From NCBI GenBank assembly GCA_016702335.1, contig JADJEF010000018.1, positions 806,001-870,000 of the forward strand: a stretch of DNA of 64,000 nucleotides. Direction: 5' to 3'. The translations under genes were made by a program, and so were the position numbers. Below are positions 36,257 through 44,571 of the stretch, piece by piece (positions within the stretch are counted from its first letter, which is position 1; the number at the start of each line of letters is the position of its first letter). The notes beneath the pieces were generated by a model. That model made no database searches. It was not told the DNA's origin and was given only the letters and a program-made list of their open reading frames with translations. This DNA comes from Rhodocyclaceae bacterium. GTDB taxonomy: Bacteria; Pseudomonadota; Gammaproteobacteria; Burkholderiales; Rhodocyclaceae.

Positions 36257-38152
36257 CTAAGCACCCCGCGCTTCGAGCGCCTCCCAACGCGTCATCGCTT
36301 CGCTTATCTGGGCCTCGAGCGCATCCAGCCTTTGCTGAACCTTACGTGCATCTTCAGCAGACCGCTTGTAGAACTCCGGGTTCGACAGTTGCTGTTGCAA
36401 GCCACCCTGCTCTGCCTCCAAGGCCTCGATTTTGGCCGGCAGCTCTTGTAGCTCTCGCTGTTCCTTGAAGCTCATTTTCGCTTTGGCGGGGCGAGGCTTT
36501 ATCGCCGTGTCACCAGCGCCGACTTGCGGTACAGGTTTTGCGACGCTTTCCAGCTTCGGCTCCGGGCGCTGCCGCAGCCAGTCGGCGTAGCCACCGGCGT
36601 ACTCCTTCCAACGCCCTTCGCCTTCGCTGGCAATGGTCTGCGTCACCACGTTGTCGAGAAAGGTTCGGTCGTGGCTGACCAGAAATACCGTGCCGGCGTA
36701 GTCCTGAATCAAGGTTTCGAGCAGCTCCAGCGTTTCAACGTCGAGGTCATTGGTCGGCTCATCGAGCACCAGCACGTTGGCCGGCCGGGCGAACAGGCGC
36801 GCCAGTAACAAGCGCGCACGTTCGCCACCTGACAAAGACTTCACCGGCGAGCGTGCCCGTGCCGGCGCGAACAGAAAATCTTCCAGATAGCCGATCACGT
36901 GCTGACGGCTACCGCCGATTTCGACGTATTCGGAGCCTGGGCTGATGACGTCAGCCAAGGTAGCCTCGGGATCGAGCTCGGTGCGGAACTGGTCGAAGTA
37001 AGCCACCTCAAGCCGGGTACCCTGACGCACCGTGCCGCGATCGGGTTCCAGTGTGCCAAGGATCAACCGAAGTAGCGTGGTTTTGCCGGTGCCATTGGCT
37101 CCGATCACGCCGATCTTGTCGCCCCGCTGAATCCGGCAGGAAAAATTGTTCACCACAGGCCCGGCGGCGAAGGCTTTGGTCACCGCATCGAGTTCGGCAA
37201 CGAGCTTGCCTGACTCTTCGCCACGGGAGAGCCGGAAATCCACCTTACCCAACTGATCACGGCGCGCACCGCGCTCGGCACGCAGTTGCTCAAGACGTTT
37301 GATGCGCCCGACACTGCGTGTGCGTCGCGCCTCAACGCCCTTGCGTATCCACACCTCCTCCTGCGCGAGCAACTTGTCGGCGCGCGCGTCAGCCAGGCTT
37401 TCCGCGTGCAGCATGGCCTCTTTCTTTTCCTGATACGCAGTGAAGCGCCCGGGAAAGCTGGTGAGGCGGCCGCGGTCAAGCTCGACAATACGTGTCGCAA
37501 TATTGTCGAGAAAGCTGCGATCGTGGGTAATGACGATGACCGCGCCCGGGTAGTCTCTGAGCAAGCCTTCCAGCCAGATAATGCCATCCACATCAAGGTG
37601 ATTGGTGGGTTCATCGAGCAGCAGCAGATCGGGGCTCGCCACCAGGGCGCAGGCCAGCGAGACACGCTTGCGGCCACCGCCCGACAGTTCATCCACGTTG
37701 GCATCGGGTGACAAACCCAGCCGTGAAATGGCCTGATCGACCCGGCTGGTCAGGTTCCAGCCATCGCGTGCTTCGAGTTGCTCCTGCAAGGCTTGCAACC
37801 GATCAAGAATCGCCGTGTCACCAGCGCCGACTTGCCGACTGGCCTCGTGATAATCGTGCAATAGCGCGCTGACCTCGCCGAGACCTCCCGCTACAGCGTC
37901 AAACACATTGAGTCCGGCGGCGAATTCCGACTCTTGGGCCACGTAGGTGACTGAACACCCCGGCTGGCGCCAGAGCAAGCCATCATCGAGCGGTGCCAGG
38001 CCCGCGAGCGCTTTCAGCAAGCTGGATTTGCCCGTGCCGTTGCGACCGATGAGCGCGACACGTTCTCCGCTATCGATCTGGATGGCGGCGTCATCGAGCA
38101 GCGCCACATGGCCAAAAGCCAAATGGGCTCGATCAAGAGTAAGAATAGGCAC
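36257..38152 (-). CDS. uup: ABC-F ATPase Uup, carrying two in-frame copies of the dispersed repeat
   Basis: About 631 residues, start GTG 38152 (read VPILTLDRAHLAFGHVALLD). Two ABC domains: LIGRNGTGKSSLLKALAGL with ELSGGGRKRVSLACAL and LLLLDEPTNHLD, then VIGANGTGKTTLLRLILG with SLSGGERARLLLARLF and VLVLDEPTNDLD, the linker RKGVEARRTRSVGRIKRLEQ and a C-terminal coiled coil (about 560-630). Uup acts on ribosomes or branched DNA intermediates. VGAGDTAI occurs at about 108-115 and about 545-552, both encoded by repeat copies at positions that are variable linkers in E. coli Uup as I recall it. Confidence 0.93.
   Translation of the reverse strand: MPILTLDRAHLAFGHVALLDDAAIQIDSGERVALIGRNGTGKSSLLKALAGLAPLDDGLLWRQPGCSVTYVAQESEFAAGLNVFDAVAGGLGEVSALLHDYHEASRQVGAGDTAILDRLQALQEQLEARDGWNLTSRVDQAISRLGLSPDANVDELSGGGRKRVSLACALVASPDLLLLDEPTNHLDVDGIIWLEGLLRDYPGAVIVITHDRSFLDNIATRIVELDRGRLTSFPGRFTAYQEKKEAMLHAESLADARADKLLAQEEVWIRKGVEARRTRSVGRIKRLEQLRAERGARRDQLGKVDFRLSRGEESGKLVAELDAVTKAFAAGPVVNNFSCRIQRGDKIGVIGANGTGKTTLLRLILGTLEPDRGTVRQGTRLEVAYFDQFRTELDPEATLADVISPGSEYVEIGGSRQHVIGYLEDFLFAPARARSPVKSLSGGERARLLLARLFARPANVLVLDEPTNDLDVETLELLETLIQDYAGTVFLVSHDRTFLDNVVTQTIASEGEGRWKEYAGGYADWLRQRPEPKLESVAKPVPQVGAGDTAIKPRPAKAKMSFKEQRELQELPAKIEALEAEQGGLQQQLSNPEFYKRSAEDARKVQQRLDALEAQISEAMTRWEALEARGA
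36500..36531 (+). repeat. Dispersed 32-bp repeat, copy 6 (inside uup)
   Basis: TATCGCCGTGTCA, core CCAGCGCCGACTT, GCGGTA. On the coding strand of uup it gives QVGAGDTAI in the linker before the C-terminal coiled coil. Confidence 0.93.
37808..37839 (+). repeat. Dispersed 32-bp repeat, copy 7 (inside uup)
   Basis: AATCGCCGTGTCA, core CCAGCGCCGACTT, then GCCGAC. Read in the same frame as copy 6, giving QVGAGDTAI in the first ABC domain's helical region. Confidence 0.93.
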
Positions 38153-38230
38153 GTGTGTTTGGGCGCTGCAGGAAAGCGCCAAAGTCGAGAGGAGCGCGAT
38201 TATAGATGTGCCGCTAAAATCACCGTTGTC

Positions 38231-38306
38231 GCCTCCATAGCTCAGTGGATAGAGCACTTCCCTCCTAAGGAAGGGGTCGCACGTTCGATTCGTGCTGGGG
38301 GCGCCA
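38231..38306 (+). tRNA. tRNA-Arg (CCT)
   Basis: 76-nt cloverleaf: acceptor GCCTCCA with TGGGGGC, D arm GCTCAGTGGATAGAGC, anticodon stem-loop CTTCCCTCCTAAGGAAG with anticodon CCT, T arm GCACGTTCGATTCGTGC, encoded CCA. Its 3' 32 nt recur at 39488-39520, so it has served as an integration site. Confidence 0.95.
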
Positions 38307-38626
38307 AGTATCACAACCACCGTCCTGCCAACGCCGAGGAGGATCGGCAAGGGGCAACGTTAGGCAGTAGTTAAAAGCTGTTGATCCCTTGCGCACTGGC
38401 CAGAGGTCGTAAGCCGCCTGCTGACTGACCGATAGATCAGCCCTGCCCCCGTTCTCAATTCCAAGCCATCCCCCACTTTGCTACAACGAAGCCCTGTGTT
38501 TCTTCGGCGCGATTTGCGGCAACCGGGCCGAATACTTCGCTCAAACCCCATTGGACAAGGCTAGTTATTGTTTTTGATGCGCACTTATGGCAGCATGATC
38601 ATTGCGCATAATTCCGGAGAGATAGC
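38307..38626. other. Non-coding left part of a tRNA-associated mini-island
   Basis: About 320 nt between the tRNA and ccdA, inside the att-like duplication. No integrase, RNA gene or family-recognisable frame seen. The ccdAB promoter should lie near its right end. Confidence 0.5.
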
Positions 38627-38878
38627 ATGGCATCCACTGCTGGAAGAGGTACTGTCGCAGCAAAGAAGGCAACCAACATCTCGCTTACCGAAGCGCTGCT
38701 TACAGAAGCAAAAGCGCTGCGCATAAATGTTTCGCAAGCCGCAGAAGCAGGTGTAGCGAAGGCTATTGCCGACAAGCGCGCGGAACTTTGGGTTGAAGAG
38801 AACGCCAAAGCCTTTGACTGCTGGAACACTTATGTAGAAAAGAATGGCCTACCGCTAGCGAAGTACCGCAATTTCTGA
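38627..38878 (+). CDS. ccdA: CcdA-like antitoxin
   Basis: 83 residues. N-terminal ribbon-helix-helix-like part (ATNISLTEALLTEAKALRIN, VSQAAEAGVAKAIADKRAEL) and the CcdA C-terminal toxin-binding region (WVEENAKAFDCWNTYVEKNG, LPLAKYRNF). Antitoxins of this type neutralise the gyrase poison CcdB and autoregulate the operon. GAGAGATAGC precedes ATG; the TGA overlaps the toxin start (TGATG). Confidence 0.92.
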   Translation: MASTAGRGTVAAKKATNISLTEALLTEAKALRINVSQAAEAGVAKAIADKRAELWVEENAKAFDCWNTYVEKNGLPLAKYRNF

Positions 38879-39177
38879 TGGCACGCTTTACGGTCTATCA
38901 AAATCCCAACGGCAAGGGCTACCTGCTCGATTTACAGGCAAACATCAATATTCACTTCGCAACCCGCGTTGTGGCACCGCTGTTACCCGTTGGCGACGTT
39001 CCCTTTTACGCGTCGACGCTCAACCCGCTGTTTGAGATAGATGGCGCGGGTTTTATCATGGCGACTCAGGGGATGGCGGCGGTTCCGCTATCACTACTGA
39101 AAATCCCTGTGCTCAGTTTGGAACACAAGCAGGTCGAGATTGTTTCCGCAATCGACCTGTTGTTTCAAGGATTTTGA
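38878..39177 (+). CDS. ccdB: CcdB-like toxin
   Basis: 99 residues, usual CcdB length: FTVYQNPNGKGYLLDLQANI, VVAPLLPVGDVPF, LNPLFEIDGAGFIMATQGMA and a C-terminal end LLFQGF (E. coli CcdB ends WGI, which contacts gyrase). CcdB traps DNA gyrase on DNA. Translationally coupled to ccdA. The pair is enclosed by the tRNA 3'-end duplication, so it may stabilise, or be the relic of, an integrated element. Confidence 0.92.
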   Translation: MARFTVYQNPNGKGYLLDLQANINIHFATRVVAPLLPVGDVPFYASTLNPLFEIDGAGFIMATQGMAAVPLSLLKIPVLSLEHKQVEIVSAIDLLFQGF

Positions 39178-39487
39178 CAGCGCACGACTCTGGCACGAAT
39201 TAACCCGAAAGGGTTGCCAATTCGCGAAGCTGTAAGAGCACTGCGCACACGCGGTTTTATGCTTTTAACTTCAATCGATTGACCTGCATGTTGCGGCAGG
39301 GGTCGCCGCTGGCGAGCACCGTACCGTTTTGGTTTTCCAGCGTTACCCGAGCCATTTCGACCAATATTGGGGAAGGATTTTTGTCGGCTCGCGTGAATGC
39401 GTCAATTTAGACTGATTTATCATGGAATTGAGTTCATTCATGGGGATAAGAATCTATTAGCAGCGGTGGACTGGCCTGATCGCCCAA
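39178..39487. other. Non-coding right part of the mini-island
   Basis: About 310 nt between ccdB and the duplicated tRNA end. No gene or structured RNA recognised. Confidence 0.45.
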
Positions 39488-39520
39488 GGTCGCACGTTCG
39501 ATTCGTGCTGGGGGGCGCCA
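39488..39520 (+). repeat. Duplicated 3' end of tRNA-Arg(CCT), att-like site
   Basis: Matches 38275-38306 from GGTCGCACGTTCGATTCGTG to GGCGCCA, with one extra G in the G-run. The anticodon arm is absent, so it is not a tRNA gene. Marks the right border of a 1.2-kb insertion next to the tRNA. Confidence 0.88.
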
Positions 39521-39552
39521 GTGAAATCTCATGCTGCTATCATCAGCGCTCA

Positions 39553-40245
39553 ATGAGCATGGATGCCCGCATGGAAGCGCTCTCGATTGACGAAGAAACC
39601 GCCGCTGAACTCACTCAGGCGAGGACCAACGTTCGCGATCTTCAGCGAACTGTAATCGCGCTGCGCGATGCACTTGAGCAGGCACAGGTGCAGCACGAGG
39701 CTGAATCTCGTCGCCTTACTCAAGCCAGCGCAACCGAAATCGGCCAGTTGAAGTCGACGGTGTCTACCTTGCGCGACGAATTGGAGTTTGCGCGTACCGA
39801 AAAAGAGCGCGCCATACAGGCCGAGCGCGTGCACGCCGATAACGAAATGCGCCAGCTTCGCGCCACAGCTTCCGCACTGCGCGACGAGTTGGAGCGTCAG
39901 CGCCAAGAAGGACTACAGTCGGTGCAAAGCGAACGCACCGTGGGGCACAACGAAATGGCGCAACTGCGTGCGACGGTGGGCTCACTGCGCGAAGCGCTGG
40001 AACATGCCCGCGCAGACACATCGAATGCGGTACGCAATGCAATCGTCAGTGCGCAGGCAGAGAATCTCCAGCTCAAGAACACCATTGCCACCCTGCGTGA
40101 TCAACTTGAACTGCAGCAACTCGACAAGGATGCAGCGCTGCGTCGGGAGCATGCTCTGTTCAGCGAAGAAAACCTTCAACTCCACGCTACCATTCAGGCG
40201 CTGCGAGATCAACTAGAAACCCCTCACACGAAGAATAATGGCTAA
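39553..40245 (+). CDS. Coiled-coil repeat protein
   Basis: About 230 residues, almost wholly coiled coil. Six copies of a 17-residue motif of the form EhxQLxxTVxxLRDxLE recur: DLQRTVIALRDALE, QLKSTVSTLRDELE, QLRATASALRDELE, QLRATVGSLREALE, QLKNTIATLRDQLE and QLHATIQALRDQLE, separated by charged helix. No family recognised. I chose ATG 39553 (MSMDARMEALSIDEE); the frame opens further upstream through the tRNA duplication, which is unlikely coding. It overlaps the cyclase gene by 8 nt, suggesting coupled synthesis and a scaffolding or signalling role (inference). Confidence 0.75.
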   Translation: MSMDARMEALSIDEETAAELTQARTNVRDLQRTVIALRDALEQAQVQHEAESRRLTQASATEIGQLKSTVSTLRDELEFARTEKERAIQAERVHADNEMRQLRATASALRDELERQRQEGLQSVQSERTVGHNEMAQLRATVGSLREALEHARADTSNAVRNAIVSAQAENLQLKNTIATLRDQLELQQLDKDAALRREHALFSEENLQLHATIQALRDQLETPHTKNNG

Positions 40246-42538
40246 GGATATCGATTCCACTACCGGCAGCACCACCGAACCGCGCGCGAAGCGAGGCCAG
40301 GGCGACCGACGTCTGCGCGAGGTTGAACTGCTGCTTGAAGTCACGCGCCGTATGGCCGGCTATGGCACGTTGGACGAAGTGCTCGCCGCACTGGTCGAGA
40401 TGACGACGACCGAGCTCAATGCCGAGCGCGGTTCGCTCTTCCTCAATGACCCCGACACCAACGAATTGTATTCACGCGTTGCCCAGGGCAATATCCAGCG
40501 CGAAATTCGTATTCTCAATACCAGCGGCATTGCCGGCCACGTCTACACCTCGGGTGAGGCCCTGATTATTCACGATGCCTACAGCGATGGCCGCTTCAAT
40601 CGGTCCATCGACGAGCAGACCGGGTTCACGACGCACAACATTTTGTGCGTTCCCATCAAGACCGTCAAAGGCGAGATCATTGGAGTCGCCCAGACGCTGA
40701 ACAAGCATAGCGGACGCTTCACCAAGATCGACCTCAATCAACTCGAGGCCATGACCAGTCAGGGCACGCTGGCCCTGCAAAGCGCCCAGTTCATCGAGCG
40801 CATGCAAGCCATTCGTCGCCAGGAGATGGAGTTCATCGACGTCGTTTCGGAGGTGACGGCGGACATCAAGCTGGGCTCGCTCTTACAACGCGTCATGGGG
40901 GAGGCGACGCGCCTGCTCAATGCCGAACGTTCGACCTTGTTTCTCAATGACGACAAGACCAACGAGCTTTGGTCAGAGGTCGGCCAAGGTTTGGAGTCGG
41001 TGCAGATTCGTCTGCCCAACCATCTGGGTATCGCTGGCGCGGTATTCAGTACCGGAAAGGCCATCAATATTCCGTATGCCTACGCCGACCTGCGTTTCAA
41101 TCCCGCGTTCGACAAAAAGACCGGGTTTTTCACCCGCTCGATCTTGTGTGTACCCATCGTCAACAAGCATGGCAAGACGATAGGCGTGACGCAGGTGCTC
41201 AACCGCCGTGGTGGCCCCTTCACCAGCGATGACGAATCGCGACTGCGTGCCTTTACCGCCCAGATTTCGATTGCCCTGGAAAACGCCAAGCTGTTTGCCG
41301 ATGTGCAGGCGATGAAAAATTACAACGAGGCGATGCTGGAGTCGATGTCGAACGGTGTGCTGACGCTCGATGAGAACGAGCGCATCGTCACCTGCAATGC
41401 CGCCGGTCTGCGCATTCTGAAAGTGCATCCGAGTGAAATCCTGAACAAGCCGGCCGCTGACTTTCTCTCGCAAGCCAACCCATGGTTGCTCGAGAAGCTG
41501 AAAAAAGTATCTGAAACTCAGCTGGCAGAGATGTTGATGGATACCGAGGTCATTGTGGGTGGCGAACCCGTGTCGGTGAACCTGACCTTGCAACCGCTAC
41601 GTTCCGCCGAAGGCAAGCGCATCGGCATCATGGCCTTGCTAGAGAACATCTCCAACGAAAAACGGCTCAAGAGCACCATGTCTCGCTATATGGACCCGGG
41701 CATCGCCAATCAGATGCTGGCGCACGGGGCGGAAATGCTCGGGGGCAAGAATGTCATGGCCACCGTGCTGTTCTCTGATGTGCGTAGTTTCACCACCATT
41801 ACCGAACAGTTGGGTGCGCAAGGCACCGTGGCCCTGCTCAACGAGTACTTCACCCTGATGGTCGACTGCATTCAGCGCGAGGAAGGCATGCTCGACAAAT
41901 TCATTGGCGACGCCATCATGGCTGCCTTTGGTATTCCGGTGGGGCATGAAGACGACGCCGATCGCGCTGTGCGCACCGCCATTGCGATGATTCGCGAGTT
42001 GTGGGCGTGGAACCGCGGCCGGGTGGCCGAGGGCAAGATGGCGGTCGATATCGGTATCGGTTTGAACACCGACAATGTCGTCTCGGGAAATATCGGCTCG
42101 AAGAAGCGGATGGACTACACGATAATTGGCGACGGCGTAAATCTCGCCGCACGCCTCGAGTCCGCCTGCAAGCAGTACGGCGCACATATCCTGATCAGTG
42201 AATTCACCCACAAGCAGTTGCGCTCGACGTATTTCAGCCGGGAACTGGATCTGGTGGTGGTCAAGGGCAAGACCAAACCCGTCGCGATTCACGAGGTGAT
42301 GGACTACCACACCGAAGCCAGCTACCCGAACATGATGGATGCGCTTCGCCACTTCAAGTCGGGGCTGCTGATGTATCGCCAGATGCGCTGGGATCAGGCG
42401 ATGCAGGAGTTTCGCGAGGTGGTCGGCATCAACCCCCACGATAAAGCGGCCCATATGTATATCGAACGCTGCGAACACTTCATTGCCAACCCGCCGCCCG
42501 ATGACTGGGACGGTGTTTGGGTCATGGAGAGCAAGTAA
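40238..42538 (+). CDS. GAF-GAF-class III adenylate/guanylate cyclase
   Basis: 766 residues, soluble. Two GAF domains (about 45-195 and 215-365; LNAERGSLFLNDPDTNELYS and LNAERSTLFLNDDKTNELWS), a PAS-like segment (about 370-480, MLESMSNGVLTLDENERIV), then a class III cyclase: VLFSDVRSFTTITEQLG (metal Asp), EGMLDKFIGDAIMAAFG (second metal Asp), IGIGLNTDNVVSGNIGSKKR and YTIIGDGVNLAARLES. A TPR-like tail (ALRHFKSGLLMYRQMRWDQA) ends it. Layout recalls cyanobacterial CyaB cyclases whose GAF domains bind cyclic nucleotides. Product cAMP is likely, cGMP not excluded. Confidence 0.92.
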   Translation: MAKDIDSTTGSTTEPRAKRGQGDRRLREVELLLEVTRRMAGYGTLDEVLAALVEMTTTELNAERGSLFLNDPDTNELYSRVAQGNIQREIRILNTSGIAGHVYTSGEALIIHDAYSDGRFNRSIDEQTGFTTHNILCVPIKTVKGEIIGVAQTLNKHSGRFTKIDLNQLEAMTSQGTLALQSAQFIERMQAIRRQEMEFIDVVSEVTADIKLGSLLQRVMGEATRLLNAERSTLFLNDDKTNELWSEVGQGLESVQIRLPNHLGIAGAVFSTGKAINIPYAYADLRFNPAFDKKTGFFTRSILCVPIVNKHGKTIGVTQVLNRRGGPFTSDDESRLRAFTAQISIALENAKLFADVQAMKNYNEAMLESMSNGVLTLDENERIVTCNAAGLRILKVHPSEILNKPAADFLSQANPWLLEKLKKVSETQLAEMLMDTEVIVGGEPVSVNLTLQPLRSAEGKRIGIMALLENISNEKRLKSTMSRYMDPGIANQMLAHGAEMLGGKNVMATVLFSDVRSFTTITEQLGAQGTVALLNEYFTLMVDCIQREEGMLDKFIGDAIMAAFGIPVGHEDDADRAVRTAIAMIRELWAWNRGRVAEGKMAVDIGIGLNTDNVVSGNIGSKKRMDYTIIGDGVNLAARLESACKQYGAHILISEFTHKQLRSTYFSRELDLVVVKGKTKPVAIHEVMDYHTEASYPNMMDALRHFKSGLLMYRQMRWDQAMQEFREVVGINPHDKAAHMYIERCEHFIANPPPDDWDGVWVMESK

Positions 42539-42545
42539 GGGTTGC

Positions 42546-42577
42546 AATCGCCGTATCGCCAGCGCCGACTTGCGGAT
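42546..42577 (+). repeat. Dispersed 32-bp repeat, copy 8
   Basis: AATCGCCGTATCG, core CCAGCGCCGACTT, GCGGAT. Lies 8 nt after the cyclase stop. A separate 15-nt direct repeat (CTCAAGGCATCGCGA, 42613-42627 and 42629-42643) follows. Confidence 0.92.
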
Positions 42578-42659
42578 CGTCGCTGCCAAGGCAGCCTCCT
42601 GACGCGAGGCGACTCAAGGCATCGCGAGCTCAAGGCATCGCGATTATCCGGCAATGCGA

Positions 42660-43106
42660 TTATTTGATGCGCGTCAGGTGACTACGTCCGCCCAGTGGCT
42701 TGGTATCGCCACCGTCCGCATCGACCGGCTCTTTTGCCAACCCGAGGGGAGCGCCACCCGGTTTTTTGGTGGCCGGTGGCTCAGCGGTGTCTGTTTCGCT
42801 CACCTCGAACGCCATGCCCTGCCCATTCTCACGCGCGTAAATTGCCTGAACGCGGGCAATGGGTACTTTTACCGGAAAGGCTTTGCCGCCGAAACGTGCC
42901 TGAAAGGTGATTTCGTCGTTGCCCAGGTGAAGTTGATGCGTGGCATCCAAGCCCACGTTCAACACGATCTCGCCATCACGCACGAACTCCAGTGGCACGC
43001 GTGAGCTCTGATCAACGGCGACGGAAAGGTAGGGAGTAAAGCCCTCGTCCACACACCACTCATGGATGGCGCGTATCAGATACGGTTTGGTGGATTGCAT
43101 TGTCAT
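42660..43106 (-). CDS. sspB: ClpXP specificity-enhancing factor SspB
   Basis: About 148 residues: KPYLIRAIHEWCVDEGFTPY, LVEF-type RVPLEFVRDGEIVLNVG, DEITFQARFGGKAFPVKVPI and IYARENGQGMAFE form the substrate-binding fold; a disordered linker ends in GGRSHLTRIK, the ClpX-binding tail. SspB delivers ssrA-tagged and other substrates to ClpXP. Start taken at ATG 43106 (MTMQSTKPYL); ATG 43100 is equally possible. Downstream of sspA as usual. Confidence 0.92.
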   Translation of the reverse strand: MTMQSTKPYLIRAIHEWCVDEGFTPYLSVAVDQSSRVPLEFVRDGEIVLNVGLDATHQLHLGNDEITFQARFGGKAFPVKVPIARVQAIYARENGQGMAFEVSETDTAEPPATKKPGGAPLGLAKEPVDADGGDTKPLGGRSHLTRIK

Positions 43107-43157
43107 TGGCGGTGACGGACCCGTTTCCGGGATCACCGTCACCCTCGCCTGGTCTCC

Positions 43158-43754
43158 CTAGCGGCGCATCACCTTTTCTGAGGGGGTCAGGGCATCAATG
43201 AAACCCTGGCGCGAGAAGATTCGCTCTGCGTACTTCATGACCGGTGCCGCTGTCTTGGGCATCTCGATACCGTAGTGATCCAAACGCCACAACAACGGGG
43301 CGATGGCGACATCAAGCATCGAAAAGTCGTCATTGAGCAGGAATTTCTGCTTGGTGAGCACCGGCGTCAGTTCGACCAAACGGTCGCGAATGTGCGCCCG
43401 GGACTTGTCGGCGGTCTTCTGGTTCTTGTCGATCGCCTCGATATGACCGAACAACTCCGCTTCCATCGTAAACAGCAACTGCCGCGCACGTGCTCGGGTC
43501 TGCGGGTCCGGCGGCATCAACTGCGGATGCGGGAAACGCTCGTCAATGTACTCATTGATGATGTTGGACTCATACAGCACCAGATCACGATCCACCAATA
43601 CCGGAACCCGGTTGTAGGGATTGATGACCGCGATGTCTTCCGGCTTGTTGTACAGGTCGACGTCAATCACTTGAAAATCCATCTGCTTTTCGTAAAGAAC
43701 AATACGGCAGCGATGGCTATATGGACAGGTCGTGCCCGAGTACAGATTCATCAT
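43158..43754 (-). CDS. sspA: Stringent starvation protein A
   Basis: GST-fold RNA polymerase-associated protein: MMNLYSGTTCPYSHRCRIVL, YNRVPVLVDRDLVLYESNII, NEYIDERFPHPQLMPPDP and a C-terminal helical domain. The conserved PHP loop that contacts sigma70 is present. Start taken at ATG 43754 by family; the frame extends to 43832. Sits between petC and sspB, the usual betaproteobacterial arrangement. Confidence 0.92.
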   Translation of the reverse strand: MMNLYSGTTCPYSHRCRIVLYEKQMDFQVIDVDLYNKPEDIAVINPYNRVPVLVDRDLVLYESNIINEYIDERFPHPQLMPPDPQTRARARQLLFTMEAELFGHIEAIDKNQKTADKSRAHIRDRLVELTPVLTKQKFLLNDDFSMLDVAIAPLLWRLDHYGIEMPKTAAPVMKYAERIFSRQGFIDALTPSEKVMRR

Positions 43755-43863
43755 GGCGCTGGTGCCCCATGAGTAATCGGCATCACGCACCACCTTGCGA
43801 ACACCGGGTGCGTTCATAGGACTGTGCCCCAAAGGTAAAGGTTCATGTTTTTGTTATTAAAAA

Positions 43864-44571
43864 TCAATGGATGTCTTTCCAGAACTCACGCTTGAGCGCG
43901 TAAGCAAAGACAAAGAGTACCGACAGCGCAATCAACACGATTACACCGAGGTTCTTGCGGAACTCGCTGACTGGTTCGCCCATGTACTTGAGATAGCCCA
44001 CTAGATCGGCAACCATCTCGTCGTACTCTTGAGCCGTGAGCTTGCCGGGCTTGGCCAACGTAAGTTTGTGATCGACCATCACTTGCTCGCCCTGAAGTTC
44101 CCAGAAAACGTGAGGCATACCCACATTGGCGAACACCACATTGTTCCAGCCTGTGGGGCGGGCATCATCGCGATAGAACGTGCGCAGATAGGTGTAAAGC
44201 CAATCGGCCCCTGATCCGAACTCCGACGCGCGGGCGCGTGCGATCAGGGTCAAGTCGGGCGGCGGTGCACCAAACCAGATTCTGGCTTCATCACGCTGCA
44301 TCGCGGTACGCATCAACTCACCCACCTTGTCGGCAGTGAACATCAGGTTGTCCTTGATCTGCGCATCGCTTAAGCCCAGATCATGCAGCCGGTTATAGCG
44401 CATGTACGAGGCGGAGTGACAGTTGAGACAGTAGTTAACGAAGGTCTTGGCACCACGCTGCAGGGCCGGAATGTCATTAGAGCGATCCGGCGCAGCATCG
44501 AGATGCAAGGTCGCGCCAGCCGCAAAGGCCATCAGGGGCGCGAACAGAAGGATTGTCAGCAGCTTCTTCAT
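43864..44571 (-). CDS. petC: Ubiquinol-cytochrome c reductase, cytochrome c1
   Basis: About 235 residues with signal peptide MKKLLTILLFAPLMAFAAGA. Heme c site FVNYCLNCHSASYMRYNRL, axial-Met region NVGMPHVFWELQGEQ and a C-terminal anchor LGVIVLIALSVLFVFAYALK. Transfers electrons from the Rieske protein to cytochrome c in the bc1 complex. ATG overlaps the petB stop (ATGA). Confidence 0.95.
   Translation of the reverse strand: MKKLLTILLFAPLMAFAAGATLHLDAAPDRSNDIPALQRGAKTFVNYCLNCHSASYMRYNRLHDLGLSDAQIKDNLMFTADKVGELMRTAMQRDEARIWFGAPPPDLTLIARARASEFGSGADWLYTYLRTFYRDDARPTGWNNVVFANVGMPHVFWELQGEQVMVDHKLTLAKPGKLTAQEYDEMVADLVGYLKYMGEPVSEFRKNLGVIVLIALSVLFVFAYALKREFWKDIH

Noticed and set aside
38153..38350. 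N-terminal extension of uup
   Set aside because: The upstream codons overlap the tRNA-Arg on the other strand, and the family sequence begins at GTG 38152.
39484..39520. A second tRNA-Arg gene
   Set aside because: Only the T arm and acceptor 3' strand are present; there is no D arm or anticodon arm.
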